A stretch of DNA of 64,000 nt from Amycolatopsis sp. NBC_01480 (GTDB lineage: Bacteria; Actinomycetota; Actinomycetes; Mycobacteriales; Pseudonocardiaceae). Positions 16,758 through 25,376 of the stretch are shown here, piece after piece. A model generated the notes under the pieces. It saw only the letters and a list, made by a program, of their open reading frames with translations. It was not told the DNA's origin and did not search any database. Location: positions 1,054,001 through 1,118,000 of the forward strand of contig NZ_CP109442.1 of NCBI RefSeq assembly GCF_036227205.1, given 5' to 3'. The position numbers and the translations under genes are program-made. Within the stretch, counting starts at the first letter, position 1. Each line of letters opens with the position of its first letter.

Positions 16758-16772
16758 CGCGGTGTTGTCCTG

Positions 16773-17303
16773 ATGGCGCAGCACTTCGGCGTCGTACCGA
16801 GTGGGTTTTCCCCGCTCCCGCAACGCCCCGCCACACCTACTCTCCCGGCGCACCCGTGCGGCCCGGACGAGCTGGCAGCGCTCATCGGCGCCGCCCGCGC
16901 CGTCCGGCCCGCGCCGGTCAGCGCGGTCGTGGGCACCGCGTCGGACGTAATTTCCCGGGCGAACGGAGAGCTACTCGCTGCGGCCTGGGCGGATGGCGGT
17001 GGCACCGTGCTGGCCACCGTCCACTGGCCGGAGGCCGCTGCCTCGTGGCTCCGGCCGTCACGCCGGTTCGCCGCGCCGGAACCTGACGTGTGGCTGGTCG
17101 CCGCGACGGTGCCCGGCTGGGCGGCGATGGGCCGCAGGCTCGTGACGTCCACCGAGTGGTCGCCCGCGCGCACGTTCGTCACCGCGCCGCTGGCCGACCC
17201 CGAGCTGATCGCCCTGGGCGGGATCGGCACGTTCGACGGTCTGCGCGGCGCTTACCCGGACGGTCGCTTGTGGACGATCCAGCGAACCCTCCTCGAACCC
17301 TAA
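16773..17303 (+). CDS. Uncharacterised protein resembling a periplasmic-binding-fold fragment
   Basis: 176 aa, no signal peptide and no membrane segment. The body (about 35-170) alternates strand and helix (SAVVGTASDVISRANGELLA, DVWLVAATVPGWAAMGRRL, RTFVTAPLADPELI) like a half type I periplasmic-binding domain, as in leucine-binding-type proteins. I cannot assign a function. It begins 15 bp after the oxygenase stop and may be co-transcribed with it. The opposing ArsR gene ends 8 bp beyond its stop. Confidence 0.55.
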   Translation: MAQHFGVVPSGFSPLPQRPATPTLPAHPCGPDELAALIGAARAVRPAPVSAVVGTASDVISRANGELLAAAWADGGGTVLATVHWPEAAASWLRPSRRFAAPEPDVWLVAATVPGWAAMGRRLVTSTEWSPARTFVTAPLADPELIALGGIGTFDGLRGAYPDGRLWTIQRTLLEP

Positions 17304-17311
17304 CGGCGCGA

Positions 17312-17692
17312 TCACGCGCCCCGGCGCCGCCGCGGGGCTTCTCGCGCTTCGGTGTGGTGGCGGATGGCGAGCTGGACGATGTCCGCGACCAGCGGGTCCT
17401 CGGCCAGGTAGATCTGGCGCTTGCCGGCGCGCCGGGAGCTGACCAGGCCGGCCAGCTTCAGCTTGGCCAGGTGGTGGCTGACCGTGGCGACGCTCTGGCC
17501 GGTGTCCTCGGCGAGCGTGCCGACGTCGCGTTCCCCGGCGGCCAGCAGCCACAGGATGTGCAGCCGGACCGTGGCCGAGAGCAGGGCGAACGTGCCGGCG
17601 GCGTCCTGGAGCAAGTCGGGTGTCAGCTGCTCAGGCAACGGCTCCGGCGGCAGTGGCTCGGAATGCGGGCCGGGTGTGGTGGGGGTGGGCAC
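17312..17692 (-). CDS. ArsR-family metalloregulator-like repressor
   Basis: 126 aa. The winged helix spans about 30-100: LLSATVRLHILWLLAAGERD, then LAEDTGQSVATVSHHLAKLK with the recognition helix, and the wing GLVSSRRAGKRQIYLAED. There is no CxC motif; the C-terminal helix ends IRHHTEARE, where paired histidines occur in some metal-sensing ArsR proteins (CzrA/NmtR-type sites), so metal sensing is possible but unproven. GTG 17692 is chosen because GAGAGG precedes it. Divergent from the magnesium-ATPase gene, with a 12-bp palindrome between them. Confidence 0.85.
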   Translation of the reverse strand: MPTPTTPGPHSEPLPPEPLPEQLTPDLLQDAAGTFALLSATVRLHILWLLAAGERDVGTLAEDTGQSVATVSHHLAKLKLAGLVSSRRAGKRQIYLAEDPLVADIVQLAIRHHTEAREAPRRRRGA

Positions 17693-17739
17693 GGGTCCAT
17701 CCTCTCGGGTCTCCCCCGTAGCGTGACGTACGACCAATA

Positions 17740-17751
17740 CTTGTACAAGTG
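17740..17751. promoter_or_regulatory. ArsR-type operator palindrome
   Basis: ACTTGTACAAGT is a perfect 12-bp palindrome, extended imperfectly outward to CAATACTTGTACAAGTGTTT. It lies 48 bp before the ArsR GTG start and 234 bp before MgtA, in an AT-richer island, and resembles known ArsR/SmtB sites. Confidence 0.7.
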
Positions 17752-17840
17752 TTTGACTGTTACGCGCCGGGTGCGCTCTACTGGAGCCCGGCGGTCCCGG
17801 AGGGGACCGGCGAGTCGTCGTGTGAAGGGAGGTGAGCCGG

Positions 17841-17909
17841 GTGACCGGCGAAGGAAGTAGTAGTCGCGATCGCGCGGAGCACCAGCCTTCCCGGCTCGCA
17901 CTGGGGTAG
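17841..17909 (+). CDS. Upstream leader peptide in the mgtA 5' region
   Basis: A 22-codon ORF from GTG 17841 to TAG 17907-17909, with AAGGGAGGTGA (17825-17835) as a near-ideal ribosome site eight bases ahead. The peptide begins MTGEGSSSRDR and contains Glu/Asp residues and one Pro. Its start codon lies in the loop of a GNRA-type hairpin (GCCGG-GTGA-CCGGC, 17836-17849) and a palindrome CGCGATCGCG follows inside it. It ends 64 bp before mgtA. In Salmonella a comparable leader peptide (MgtL) controls mgtA; the analogy is mine. Confidence 0.55.
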   Translation: MTGEGSSSRDRAEHQPSRLALG

Positions 17910-17973
17910 GCCGGGTCCGCGTGGTCGGTGCCGCTGTCGTCACAGCTTCGGCCTCCACGGACAGGACCCCCTG

Positions 17974-20586
17974 ATGACCCGTTTCTCCACGCTCCCGGCA
18001 CCCGCCCCCGGCGACGTGTCGCTGGCCGCGCTCGCCGACGCCCCGGTGCTCACCGTTTTCCAGCGGCTCGAAAGCACGCCCAAGGGGCTGACCGAGCCCG
18101 AGGCGGCCGACCGGTTGCGGCGTTACGGCGACAACCAGGTCGAAGGCCCGGCCCGGCTCGGCCGGGCCGGCCAGGTCTGGGCCGCGGTGCGGAGCCCGTT
18201 CGTCGCGCTGCTGACCGGGCTCGGCGTGGTGTTCGCCGCGGTCGGGGACCTGCGGGGCGCGATCACCGTGAGCGCGATGGTGGTGCTGAGCGTGGGGCTG
18301 CGCTTCTGGCAGCACAGCCGTTCCGAGCGCGCGGTGCGGGCGCTGCGAGCCCAGGTGAGCACCACCGTGACGGTGCGGCGCCGGGCCGGCGACGGGTTTC
18401 CCGCGCTGGAGCGGGAAGTGCCGACCGCCGACCTGGTGCCCGGGGACGTCGTCCTGCTCGGGCCCGGCGACGTGATGCCCGCCGACGTGCGCATGGTCGC
18501 GGCCGGCGACCTGGTCGTGGACCAATCGGCGTTGTCCGGCGAGGCGCTTCCGGTCGCGAAGCGGCTGCCGCCGCTCGAACGACGCCAGCGTGACGCGCGG
18601 CCGGAGTTGGTTGACTCGCCGGCGCTGGGATTCGCCGGAACGGCGGTGGTCGGCGGCGCCGCGACCGCGGTGGTGATCGCGACGGGCGCCGGCACCTACT
18701 TCGGCTCGCTGGCCGCGCAAACCGCCGCGCCACGCGGGGAATCGAGCTTCGACCTCGGCGTGCGACGGGTCGGCTGGACGCTGATCCGGTTCATGCTGGT
18801 GATGGTCCCGATCGTGCTGGCCGTCAACGGCTTGGTCACCGGAAACTGGGCACAGGCGGGCATGTTCGCCGCGGCCGTCGCGGTCGGGCTGACGCCGGAA
18901 ATGCTGCCGGTGATCGTCACGACGAACCTGGCGCGCGGCGCGGCGCGGCTCTCACGGCGGCGGGTGATTGTCAAGCGGCTCAACGCAATCCAGGACCTCG
19001 CCGCGATGGACGTGCTGTGTGTGGACAAGACCGGCACGCTCACCGAGGACCGGGTCGCGTACGCGCACAGCATCGGCCTGTCCGGCCGTCCGGACGGCGA
19101 AGCGGCCGAGTACGCCTACCTGGCCGTGCACTTCCAGGCCGACCGGCACGACCGGCTCGACGAGGCGATCGCCGCCCAGCTCGCCGACGAGGACGAGGAC
19201 CTGGTCACCGAGGCGATGTTCAGCAAGGCCGGCGAGATCGCCTTCGACCACGACCGGCGCCGCGCCACCGTGATCGTCAGCCGCCCGGTCGACCAGGAAA
19301 TCCTGATCTGCAAAGGGGATCCGGACGAGATCCTGCCGCGCTGCTCGCACGCCCGCCGCGACGGCGAGGTCGTCGAGCTGACCGCGGACACCCGCGAGGC
19401 CGCGGCCGACCTCGTGCGCGCCTACGCCCAGCACGGCATGCGCATCCTCGCCGTGGCGGCGCGCGAATTCCGCACCCGCCTCGACGGCTACGACGCCCGC
19501 GACGAAAACGAGCTGGTGCTGGTGGGCTTCGTCGGATTCGTCGACCCGGTCCGCGACGGCGCGGCCACCGCGGTGCGCGCGCTGAACGAGCACGGGGTGA
19601 CGGTGAAGATCCTCACCGGCGACAACCCGCACGTGGCCACGCAGGTCGCGGCCCAGGTCGGCGTGCCCGTCGGCGAGGTCGTGCTCGGCCGGCAGGTCGA
19701 CCACACGGACGAGGCCGATCTGCGCGTGCTCGTCGAGCGCACCACGGTCTTCGCGAAGCTCACCCCGGCGCACAAAGCGCGTCTCGTCGCGACATTGCGC
19801 GCGAACGGCCGCGCGGTCGGGTTCGTCGGCGACGGCGTCAACGACGTCACCGCGTTGCGCACCGCCGACGTCGGCATCGCCCCGGACACCGCGACCGACG
19901 TGGCCAAGGACGCGGCCGACCTGGTGCTGCTGGACCGCGACCTCGGCGTGCTCGCGGGCGGGGTGGTCGAAGGCCGCCGGACGCTGGGCAACACGCAGAA
20001 GTACGTCAACATCACCGCCAGCTCGAACTTCGGCAACGTGCTGACCGTGCTCGCGGCGAGCGCGTTCCTGCCCTTCCTGCCGATCCTGCCGATTCAGCTG
20101 ATGGTGGCGAACCTGCTTTACGACGCCGCCCAGATCGCGTTGGCCTGGGACCGCGTCGACGAGAGCTACCTACGAAGGCCGCGGCGCTGGGACGCGCGGG
20201 GGCTGACCCGGTTCATGCTCGTGTTCGGGCCGCTCAGCTCGATTTTCGACCTCTCCACCTTCGCGGTGCTGTGGTGGGTGTTCGACGTGGGCTCGGAACC
20301 GCTGCTGTTCCAGACCGGCTGGTTCGTCGAGGGCCTGCTCTCGCAGCTGGTCGTCGTGCTGGTCCTGCGCGGGCGCGGGCGGCCGTCACGCCCGCTGGTG
20401 CTCGCCGCCGCCGCGGCCGGGCTGGCGGGCTTGCTGCTGCCGCTTTCCCCGCTGGCCGAAGGCTTGCGGATGCACCCGTTGCCCGGCGGCTACCTGCTGT
20501 GGCTGGTGCTCGTGCTGGCCGGTTACGGGCTGGCGGCGCTTTTGGCGAAACGGTGGTACTCCCGCCGCGCCCCCGCCTTGTGGTGA
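17974..20586 (+). CDS. mgtA: Magnesium-translocating P-type ATPase, MgtA type
   Basis: 870 aa P-type ATPase of the IIIB Mg2+ group. Features: TGE loop (SALSGEALPVAK), TM4 region LTPEMLPVIVTTNLARGA typical of MgtA, phosphorylation site CVDKTGTL (Asp about 351), nucleotide-binding ILICKGDP, hinge GDGVNDVTALRTADVGI, then C-terminal membrane helices (ASSNFGNVLTVLAASAFLPF). It imports Mg2+ with the gradient. Start ATG 17974 has AGGA upstream. It is followed by mgtC and an ABC transporter on the same strand, and preceded by a roughly 220-nt leader with a small ORF. Confidence 0.95.
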   Translation: MTRFSTLPAPAPGDVSLAALADAPVLTVFQRLESTPKGLTEPEAADRLRRYGDNQVEGPARLGRAGQVWAAVRSPFVALLTGLGVVFAAVGDLRGAITVSAMVVLSVGLRFWQHSRSERAVRALRAQVSTTVTVRRRAGDGFPALEREVPTADLVPGDVVLLGPGDVMPADVRMVAAGDLVVDQSALSGEALPVAKRLPPLERRQRDARPELVDSPALGFAGTAVVGGAATAVVIATGAGTYFGSLAAQTAAPRGESSFDLGVRRVGWTLIRFMLVMVPIVLAVNGLVTGNWAQAGMFAAAVAVGLTPEMLPVIVTTNLARGAARLSRRRVIVKRLNAIQDLAAMDVLCVDKTGTLTEDRVAYAHSIGLSGRPDGEAAEYAYLAVHFQADRHDRLDEAIAAQLADEDEDLVTEAMFSKAGEIAFDHDRRRATVIVSRPVDQEILICKGDPDEILPRCSHARRDGEVVELTADTREAAADLVRAYAQHGMRILAVAAREFRTRLDGYDARDENELVLVGFVGFVDPVRDGAATAVRALNEHGVTVKILTGDNPHVATQVAAQVGVPVGEVVLGRQVDHTDEADLRVLVERTTVFAKLTPAHKARLVATLRANGRAVGFVGDGVNDVTALRTADVGIAPDTATDVAKDAADLVLLDRDLGVLAGGVVEGRRTLGNTQKYVNITASSNFGNVLTVLAASAFLPFLPILPIQLMVANLLYDAAQIALAWDRVDESYLRRPRRWDARGLTRFMLVFGPLSSIFDLSTFAVLWWVFDVGSEPLLFQTGWFVEGLLSQLVVVLVLRGRGRPSRPLVLAAAAAGLAGLLLPLSPLAEGLRMHPLPGGYLLWLVLVLAGYGLAALLAKRWYSRRAPALW

Positions 20587-20651
20587 CCGGCGCTGTGGTG
20601 ACCCAGCACCGTCCGAAATAGACAAACCTCCGAAGAGAAGTGAGAGCGCAG

Positions 20652-21374
20652 ATGACGACTGCGGAGATGCTGCTGCGCCTGGGAAGCGGCGTAGGGCTCG
20701 GCACGGTGATCGGATTCGAGCGGCAGTACCGGGCCCGGATGGCCGGACTGCGGACCAACGCGCTGGTGGCCGCCGGCGCCACCCTGTTCGTGCTGCTTTC
20801 GGCGCACGGCTTCACCGGCGCCGCCGCCGATCCGACCCGGGTGGCCGCGCAGATCGTGTCCGGGATCGGGTTCCTCGGCGCCGGCGTGATCCTGCGCGAG
20901 GGCCTGACCGTGCGCGGCCTGAACACCGCCGCGACGCTGTGGTGCTCGGCCGCGGTGGGCTCGCTGTGCGGGGCCGGGCTGTACTGGATCGCGGTGGCGG
21001 GCACGGTGGTCGTGGTCGCCGTGAACGTCGCACTGCGCCCGCTCGGCCGCGTGGTGGACCGCCGCCCGGACACCGGCACGGAAACCCCTGCGTCGTACAC
21101 CTTCCTGGCCGTGACCACCGACGAAGCCGAGGCGCACGTGCGCAGCCTGCTGGTCCAGGCGCTGACCCGCACCGACTTCGCGCTGCGCTCGGTGACCAGC
21201 GTCAACGCCGGTGGCGCGGGCAGCGGCCGGGTCGAGGTCCGCGCCGAACTGTCGGCCGACCAGCGTGACGACAAGCAGATGGAGTCGGCGGTCAGCCGGC
21301 TGTCCATGGAGCCGTCGGTGACCAGTGTGCGCTGGGAGACCGAGACCTTCACCGGCCACGACGACGAGAGCTGA
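20652..21374 (+). CDS. mgtC: MgtC/SapB-family membrane protein
   Basis: 240 aa. N-terminal membrane domain (about 1-130) with the family motifs IGFERQYRARMAGLRTNALV and QIVSGIGFLGAGVILREG, then a C-terminal ACT-like cytoplasmic domain (about 140-235, ASYTFLAVTTDEAEAHVRSL). MgtC is known to inhibit F1Fo ATP synthase and to promote growth in low Mg2+. A GTG start at 20640 is possible; ATG 20652 fits homologues better. It lies 65 bp after mgtA and 5 bp before the ABC permease gene. Confidence 0.92.
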   Translation: MTTAEMLLRLGSGVGLGTVIGFERQYRARMAGLRTNALVAAGATLFVLLSAHGFTGAAADPTRVAAQIVSGIGFLGAGVILREGLTVRGLNTAATLWCSAAVGSLCGAGLYWIAVAGTVVVVAVNVALRPLGRVVDRRPDTGTETPASYTFLAVTTDEAEAHVRSLLVQALTRTDFALRSVTSVNAGGAGSGRVEVRAELSADQRDDKQMESAVSRLSMEPSVTSVRWETETFTGHDDES

Positions 21375-21379
21375 GCCCG

Positions 21380-23119
21380 ATGTCCCTGCTTCGCACCTTC
21401 CCCACCCGCGGGGCGCTGGCCCGGCCCGGGCGCGGGGCCGCCGACGTGCTGGTGTTCCTCGGCGCGGCCGCGCTGCTGTGGCTGGTCGTGCGGCTCGCGC
21501 ACGGCACGGCGGTCCCGTGGAACGAGGCCACCGCACCGTCCAAAGTGTCCACCGATCCGGCCGAACTCCCTTACTACGCCGGGCGTTCGCTGTTGCGGAT
21601 GTTCGCCGCGCTGGCGCTCTCGGTGCTGTTCACCTTCGTCTACGCCACCGCCGCGGCCCGGCTTCGGCGCGCGGAGAAGGTGCTGATCCCGCTGCTGGAC
21701 ATCCTGCAGTCGGTGCCGATCCTCGGTTTCCTGTCCGTGACGATCACCGGTTTCATCGCGCTGTTCCCGGGTTCGCAGCTGGGCCTGGAGGGCGCGTCGA
21801 TCTTCGCGATCTTCACCTCGCAGGCCTGGAACATGACGTTCGCGTTCTACCACTCGCTGGTTTCGCAGCCACGCGATCTCGACGAGGCGTCCCGGCTGCT
21901 GCGGCTTTCGCGGTGGCAGCGGTTCTGGCGGGTCGACGTGCCCGGCGGGATGATCGGGCTGGTCTGGAACGGGACGATGAGCTTCGGCGGCGGCTGGTTC
22001 TTCCTCACCGCGTCCGAGGCGCTCAGCGTGGACAACCACAATTACGCGCTGCCCGGCATCGGCGCCTACGTCGCGACCGCCACCGACGAGGGTGACCTCG
22101 GCAAGGTGCTGCTGGCGATTGTGGTGATGATCGTGATGGTGGTCGGGGTGAACGTGCTGTTCTGGCGCCCGCTCACGGCGTGGGCCGAGCGCTTCCGCGT
22201 CGAAGATTCCGAGGCCGCCGAAGCACCCCGAAGCGTCACGCTCATGCTGCTGCGCCGTTCCCGCATCCCGGCGTTCCTCGGCACGGTCTTCGGCCGGCTG
22301 GTGTTCCCGCTCGACCGGGCCATGGCCTGGTTCGGGCTGGCCGAGCACCCGCTGCGGACCTCACCGGTCCGACGCCGCGCCGGGGACGTGGTGTTCGCCG
22401 CCGCCGTGCTCGCGCTGATCACCTACGGGCTGGTCCGGATGGTCACGTTCATCGCGGGCACGGCCGGGTTCGGCGAGGTCGGGCACGCGCTGTGGCTCGG
22501 GCTGATCACGTTCGCGCGGGTGCTCACCCTGGTCGCGGTCGCGACGCTGGTCTGGGTGCCGGCCGGGGTCTGGATCGGGCTGAACCCCCGCGTTTCCCGG
22601 CTGGCGCAGCCGGTGGTGCAGGTGCTGGCCAGCTTCCCGGCGAACTTCCTGTTCCCGCTGGTCACCGGGGTGCTGCTGGCCACCGGGATCAGCCTGGACT
22701 GGGGCGGCATCCTGCTGATGGCGCTCGGCGCGCAGTGGTACATCCTGTTCAACGTCATCGCGGGCGCCAGCGCCATCCCGAACGACCTGCGCGAGGCCGC
22801 GTCGAGCCTGCGGCTGCCGCGGAAACTGTGGTGGCGCAAGCTGATCCTGCCGGCGATCTTCCCCAGCTACGTCACCGGCGGCATCACCGCGGCGGGCGGC
22901 GCGTGGAACGCGTCCATCGTCGCCGAAGTCGTTTCGTACCACGGCACCGCGCTCACCGCGACCGGCCTCGGCGCGTACATCAAGAACGCCACCGGCTCCG
23001 GCAACGCCGCGCAGATCCTGATCGGCGTCGCGGTGATGAGCCTCTACGTCGTCGGCCTGAACCGGCTGTTCTGGCGCCGGCTCTACGCACTGGCCGAGCG
23101 CCGCTTCTCCCTCACCTGA
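21380..23119 (+). CDS. ABC permease with two BPD_transp_1 domains
   Basis: 579 aa, about twelve membrane segments in two homologous halves (about 1-275 and 300-579). Each half carries the ATPase-docking EAA loop: LDEASRLLRLSRWQRFWRVD in the first and LREAASSLRLPRKLWWRKLI in the second. It belongs to the nitrate/sulfonate/bicarbonate (SsuC/TauC-like) class, but as a fused pseudo-dimer. No substrate-binding protein gene lies in this operon. Starts 5 bp after mgtC, so it is translationally linked. Confidence 0.9.
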   Translation: MSLLRTFPTRGALARPGRGAADVLVFLGAAALLWLVVRLAHGTAVPWNEATAPSKVSTDPAELPYYAGRSLLRMFAALALSVLFTFVYATAAARLRRAEKVLIPLLDILQSVPILGFLSVTITGFIALFPGSQLGLEGASIFAIFTSQAWNMTFAFYHSLVSQPRDLDEASRLLRLSRWQRFWRVDVPGGMIGLVWNGTMSFGGGWFFLTASEALSVDNHNYALPGIGAYVATATDEGDLGKVLLAIVVMIVMVVGVNVLFWRPLTAWAERFRVEDSEAAEAPRSVTLMLLRRSRIPAFLGTVFGRLVFPLDRAMAWFGLAEHPLRTSPVRRRAGDVVFAAAVLALITYGLVRMVTFIAGTAGFGEVGHALWLGLITFARVLTLVAVATLVWVPAGVWIGLNPRVSRLAQPVVQVLASFPANFLFPLVTGVLLATGISLDWGGILLMALGAQWYILFNVIAGASAIPNDLREAASSLRLPRKLWWRKLILPAIFPSYVTGGITAAGGAWNASIVAEVVSYHGTALTATGLGAYIKNATGSGNAAQILIGVAVMSLYVVGLNRLFWRRLYALAERRFSLT

Positions 23120-23136
23120 TCCCCGGAGGAATCCTG

Positions 23137-24471
23137 ATGCCCACCACCACGAACACCGGCGACGTCCTCGTCAGCGTCGAGAAGGTGTCCAAGAGCTTCC
23201 CCGGCACGGCCGGGGACGAACTGCGCGTCCTCGACGCCATCTCGCTCGATCTGCGCGCCGGCGAGGTCGTCGCGCTGCTCGGCCGGTCCGGCTCCGGCAA
23301 GTCGACGCTGCTGCGCACCATCGCCGGCCTGATCGGGCCCACCAGCGGCACCGTCCGCTACCGCGGGACCGAGCTGAACGGCGCCAACCCCGGCACCGCC
23401 ATGGTGTTCCAGTCCTTCGCGCTGATGCCGTGGCTGACCGTGCAGGACAACGTCGAACTCGGCCTCGCCGCGCAAGGCGTCCCCCCGGCCCAGCGGCGTG
23501 AACGCGCGCTCAAGGCCATCGACATGATCGGCCTGGACGGCTTCGAATCCGCCTACCCCAAGGAACTCTCCGGCGGCATGCGCCAGCGCGTCGGCTTCGC
23601 GCGGGCGCTGGTGCTGGAACCCGACCTGCTGCTGATGGACGAGCCGTTCTCCGCGCTCGACGTGCTCACCGCGGAGAACCTGCGGTCGGAGCTGATGCGC
23701 CTGTGGGACGGGGAACGCTTCCCCACCAAGGGAATCTGCATCGTCACGCACAACATCGAAGAGGCCGTGCTGCTCGCCGACCGGGTGATCGTGCTCGGCG
23801 CCAACCCCGGGCACATCAGCGCCGAGGTCCCGGTCGAGCTGGCCCGTCCACGCGACCGGCGCGCCCCGGCGTTCGCGGCGCTGGTCGACCGGCTCTACGA
23901 CCTGCTCACCGGCCGCGAGCCCGACCACGTCGTGCCCGAGCCGACCGAGGCCACGCCGACCGCGCGGCCGCTGCCGATCGCTTCCGTCGGCGGGCTGGCC
24001 GGGCTGGTCGAGATCGTCTACGCCCAGGGCGGGCGCGTCGACCTGCCCGACATCGCGGCCGAGCTGAGCTTCGAGATCGACGACCTGCTGCCCCTGGTCG
24101 ACGCGGCCGCCATGCTCGACTTCCTGTTCGTCGCCGGCGCCGACCTCAACCTGACCCCGATGGGCACCGCGTTCACCACCGCCGACATCCAGGACAGCAA
24201 GAAGATCTTCGCCGAACAGGCCCGTCACCGCGCGCCGCTGGTCCGCACCATCTACAAGGCACTGGCCGCCAGCGCCGACGGCAGCCTGCGCGCCGCGTTT
24301 TTCCTCGACCTGCTCCGCCGCGGCTTCTCCGCCGACGACGCCCGCCAGCAGCTCGACACCGCCATCGACTGGGGCCGCTACGGCGAACTCTTCGACTACG
24401 ACACCGACGCCGGCCAGATCACCCTCGACCCGGCCCACCGAACTGCGGCCGCCCAGCGAAGGTCTGCCTGA
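23137..24471 (+). CDS. ABC ATPase (NrtD/SsuB-like) with AAA-associated C-terminal domain
   Basis: 444 aa. The ATPase core (about 1-255) has Walker A GRSGSGKST, Q-loop FQSFALMPW, signature ELSGGMRQR, Walker B LLLMDEP and switch VTHNIEEA. Residues about 290-440 form an extra domain (LAGLVEIVYAQGGRVDLPDI, then LLRRGFSADDARQQLDTAID) of the type annotated as AAA-associated C-terminal, with a winged-helix-like start. Such extensions in NrtC/D relatives are regulatory. GGAGGA precedes ATG 23137 by 6 nt; the permease stop is 17 bp upstream. Confidence 0.9.
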   Translation: MPTTTNTGDVLVSVEKVSKSFPGTAGDELRVLDAISLDLRAGEVVALLGRSGSGKSTLLRTIAGLIGPTSGTVRYRGTELNGANPGTAMVFQSFALMPWLTVQDNVELGLAAQGVPPAQRRERALKAIDMIGLDGFESAYPKELSGGMRQRVGFARALVLEPDLLLMDEPFSALDVLTAENLRSELMRLWDGERFPTKGICIVTHNIEEAVLLADRVIVLGANPGHISAEVPVELARPRDRRAPAFAALVDRLYDLLTGREPDHVVPEPTEATPTARPLPIASVGGLAGLVEIVYAQGGRVDLPDIAAELSFEIDDLLPLVDAAAMLDFLFVAGADLNLTPMGTAFTTADIQDSKKIFAEQARHRAPLVRTIYKALAASADGSLRAAFFLDLLRRGFSADDARQQLDTAIDWGRYGELFDYDTDAGQITLDPAHRTAAAQRRSA

Positions 24472-24518
24472 AGGTGCTGTGACCGCAGGTAAAGCCCGGC
24501 CGTCCTAAACTCGAGATC

Positions 24519-25331
24519 ATGCCCGAACTGCCAGAAGTCGAGTCGGCCCGAGCGGTGATCGAGCGGGCCGCGCTCGGGCGGCTGATCGTCGAGGTGGACG
24601 ATTCCGACACCTACGTCTGCCGGCCGCACCGCCCCGGCGAGATCCGGAGCGCGTTGCTCGGCCGACGGCTGACGGCGGCGCATCGCCGGGGCAAGACGCT
24701 CTGGTGCGACACCGGGGACGGGCCGGTGCTCGGCCTGCACCTCGGCATGTCCGGCAAGATCGTGATCGCCGGCGCCGACGGCTCGGAGATCGACGGCGGC
24801 GACTACTGGGAGGGCCGCCGGGTCCAGGGCGACTACCGGTGGTCACGGTTCGCCCTCACCTTCGAAGACGGCGGCCGGCTGATGCTCGTCGACCCGCGCC
24901 GGCTCGGGCGCATCGGGCTGGACCCGGAGCTCACCCGGCTCGGCCCGGACGCCGCGACGATCACCGCGCCCGAGTTCCGGACGGCGGTGACCACCGGGAC
25001 CGTGGCGGTCAAGGCGCGGCTGCTCGACCAGCACGCCATCGCCGGAATCGGGAACCTGCTGGCCGACGAAATCCTCTGGCGCGCCCGGATCAACCCGGCC
25101 CGCCCGGTCGACGAACTCACCGCCCCCGAGGTCGAACGGCTCCTGCGCGCGACCCGCAAGGCCATCACCGCGGCGCTGGAACACGGCGGCGTGCACACCC
25201 TCACCGTGATCCCGTTCCGCCGGCCCGGCGCCCGCTGTCCCCGCGATCACGCGCCCATGTCGCGTGGCAAAGTCGGTGGTCGCACCACCTGGTGGTGCAG
25301 TGCCGAGCAACCCGTCCCGGCGACTAAGTGA
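24519..25331 (+). CDS. Fpg/Nei-family DNA glycosylase with degenerate zinc finger
   Basis: 270 aa base-excision repair glycosylase/AP lyase. The N-terminal catalytic segment PELPEVES is intact, H2TH appears as HAIAGIGNLLADEILWRARI, and the lysine region GKTLW is present. The C-terminal zinc finger is altered: instead of four cysteines it reads CPRDHAPMSRGKVGG then WWCSAEQ, so only two Cys and a His remain. It may be a zinc-poor or zincless variant. It starts 47 bp after the ABC ATPase gene. Confidence 0.9.
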   Translation: MPELPEVESARAVIERAALGRLIVEVDDSDTYVCRPHRPGEIRSALLGRRLTAAHRRGKTLWCDTGDGPVLGLHLGMSGKIVIAGADGSEIDGGDYWEGRRVQGDYRWSRFALTFEDGGRLMLVDPRRLGRIGLDPELTRLGPDAATITAPEFRTAVTTGTVAVKARLLDQHAIAGIGNLLADEILWRARINPARPVDELTAPEVERLLRATRKAITAALEHGGVHTLTVIPFRRPGARCPRDHAPMSRGKVGGRTTWWCSAEQPVPATK

Positions 25332-25376
25332 TCATCTCTACTGGACAGCACACCGTTGCTGCAGAAGGATTCCCTT

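Noticed and set aside
17760..17973. M-box or yybP-ykoY riboswitch upstream of mgtA
   Set aside because: I could not match the conserved core sequences of either class by eye; hairpins are present but not diagnostic. A covariance-model search would decide.
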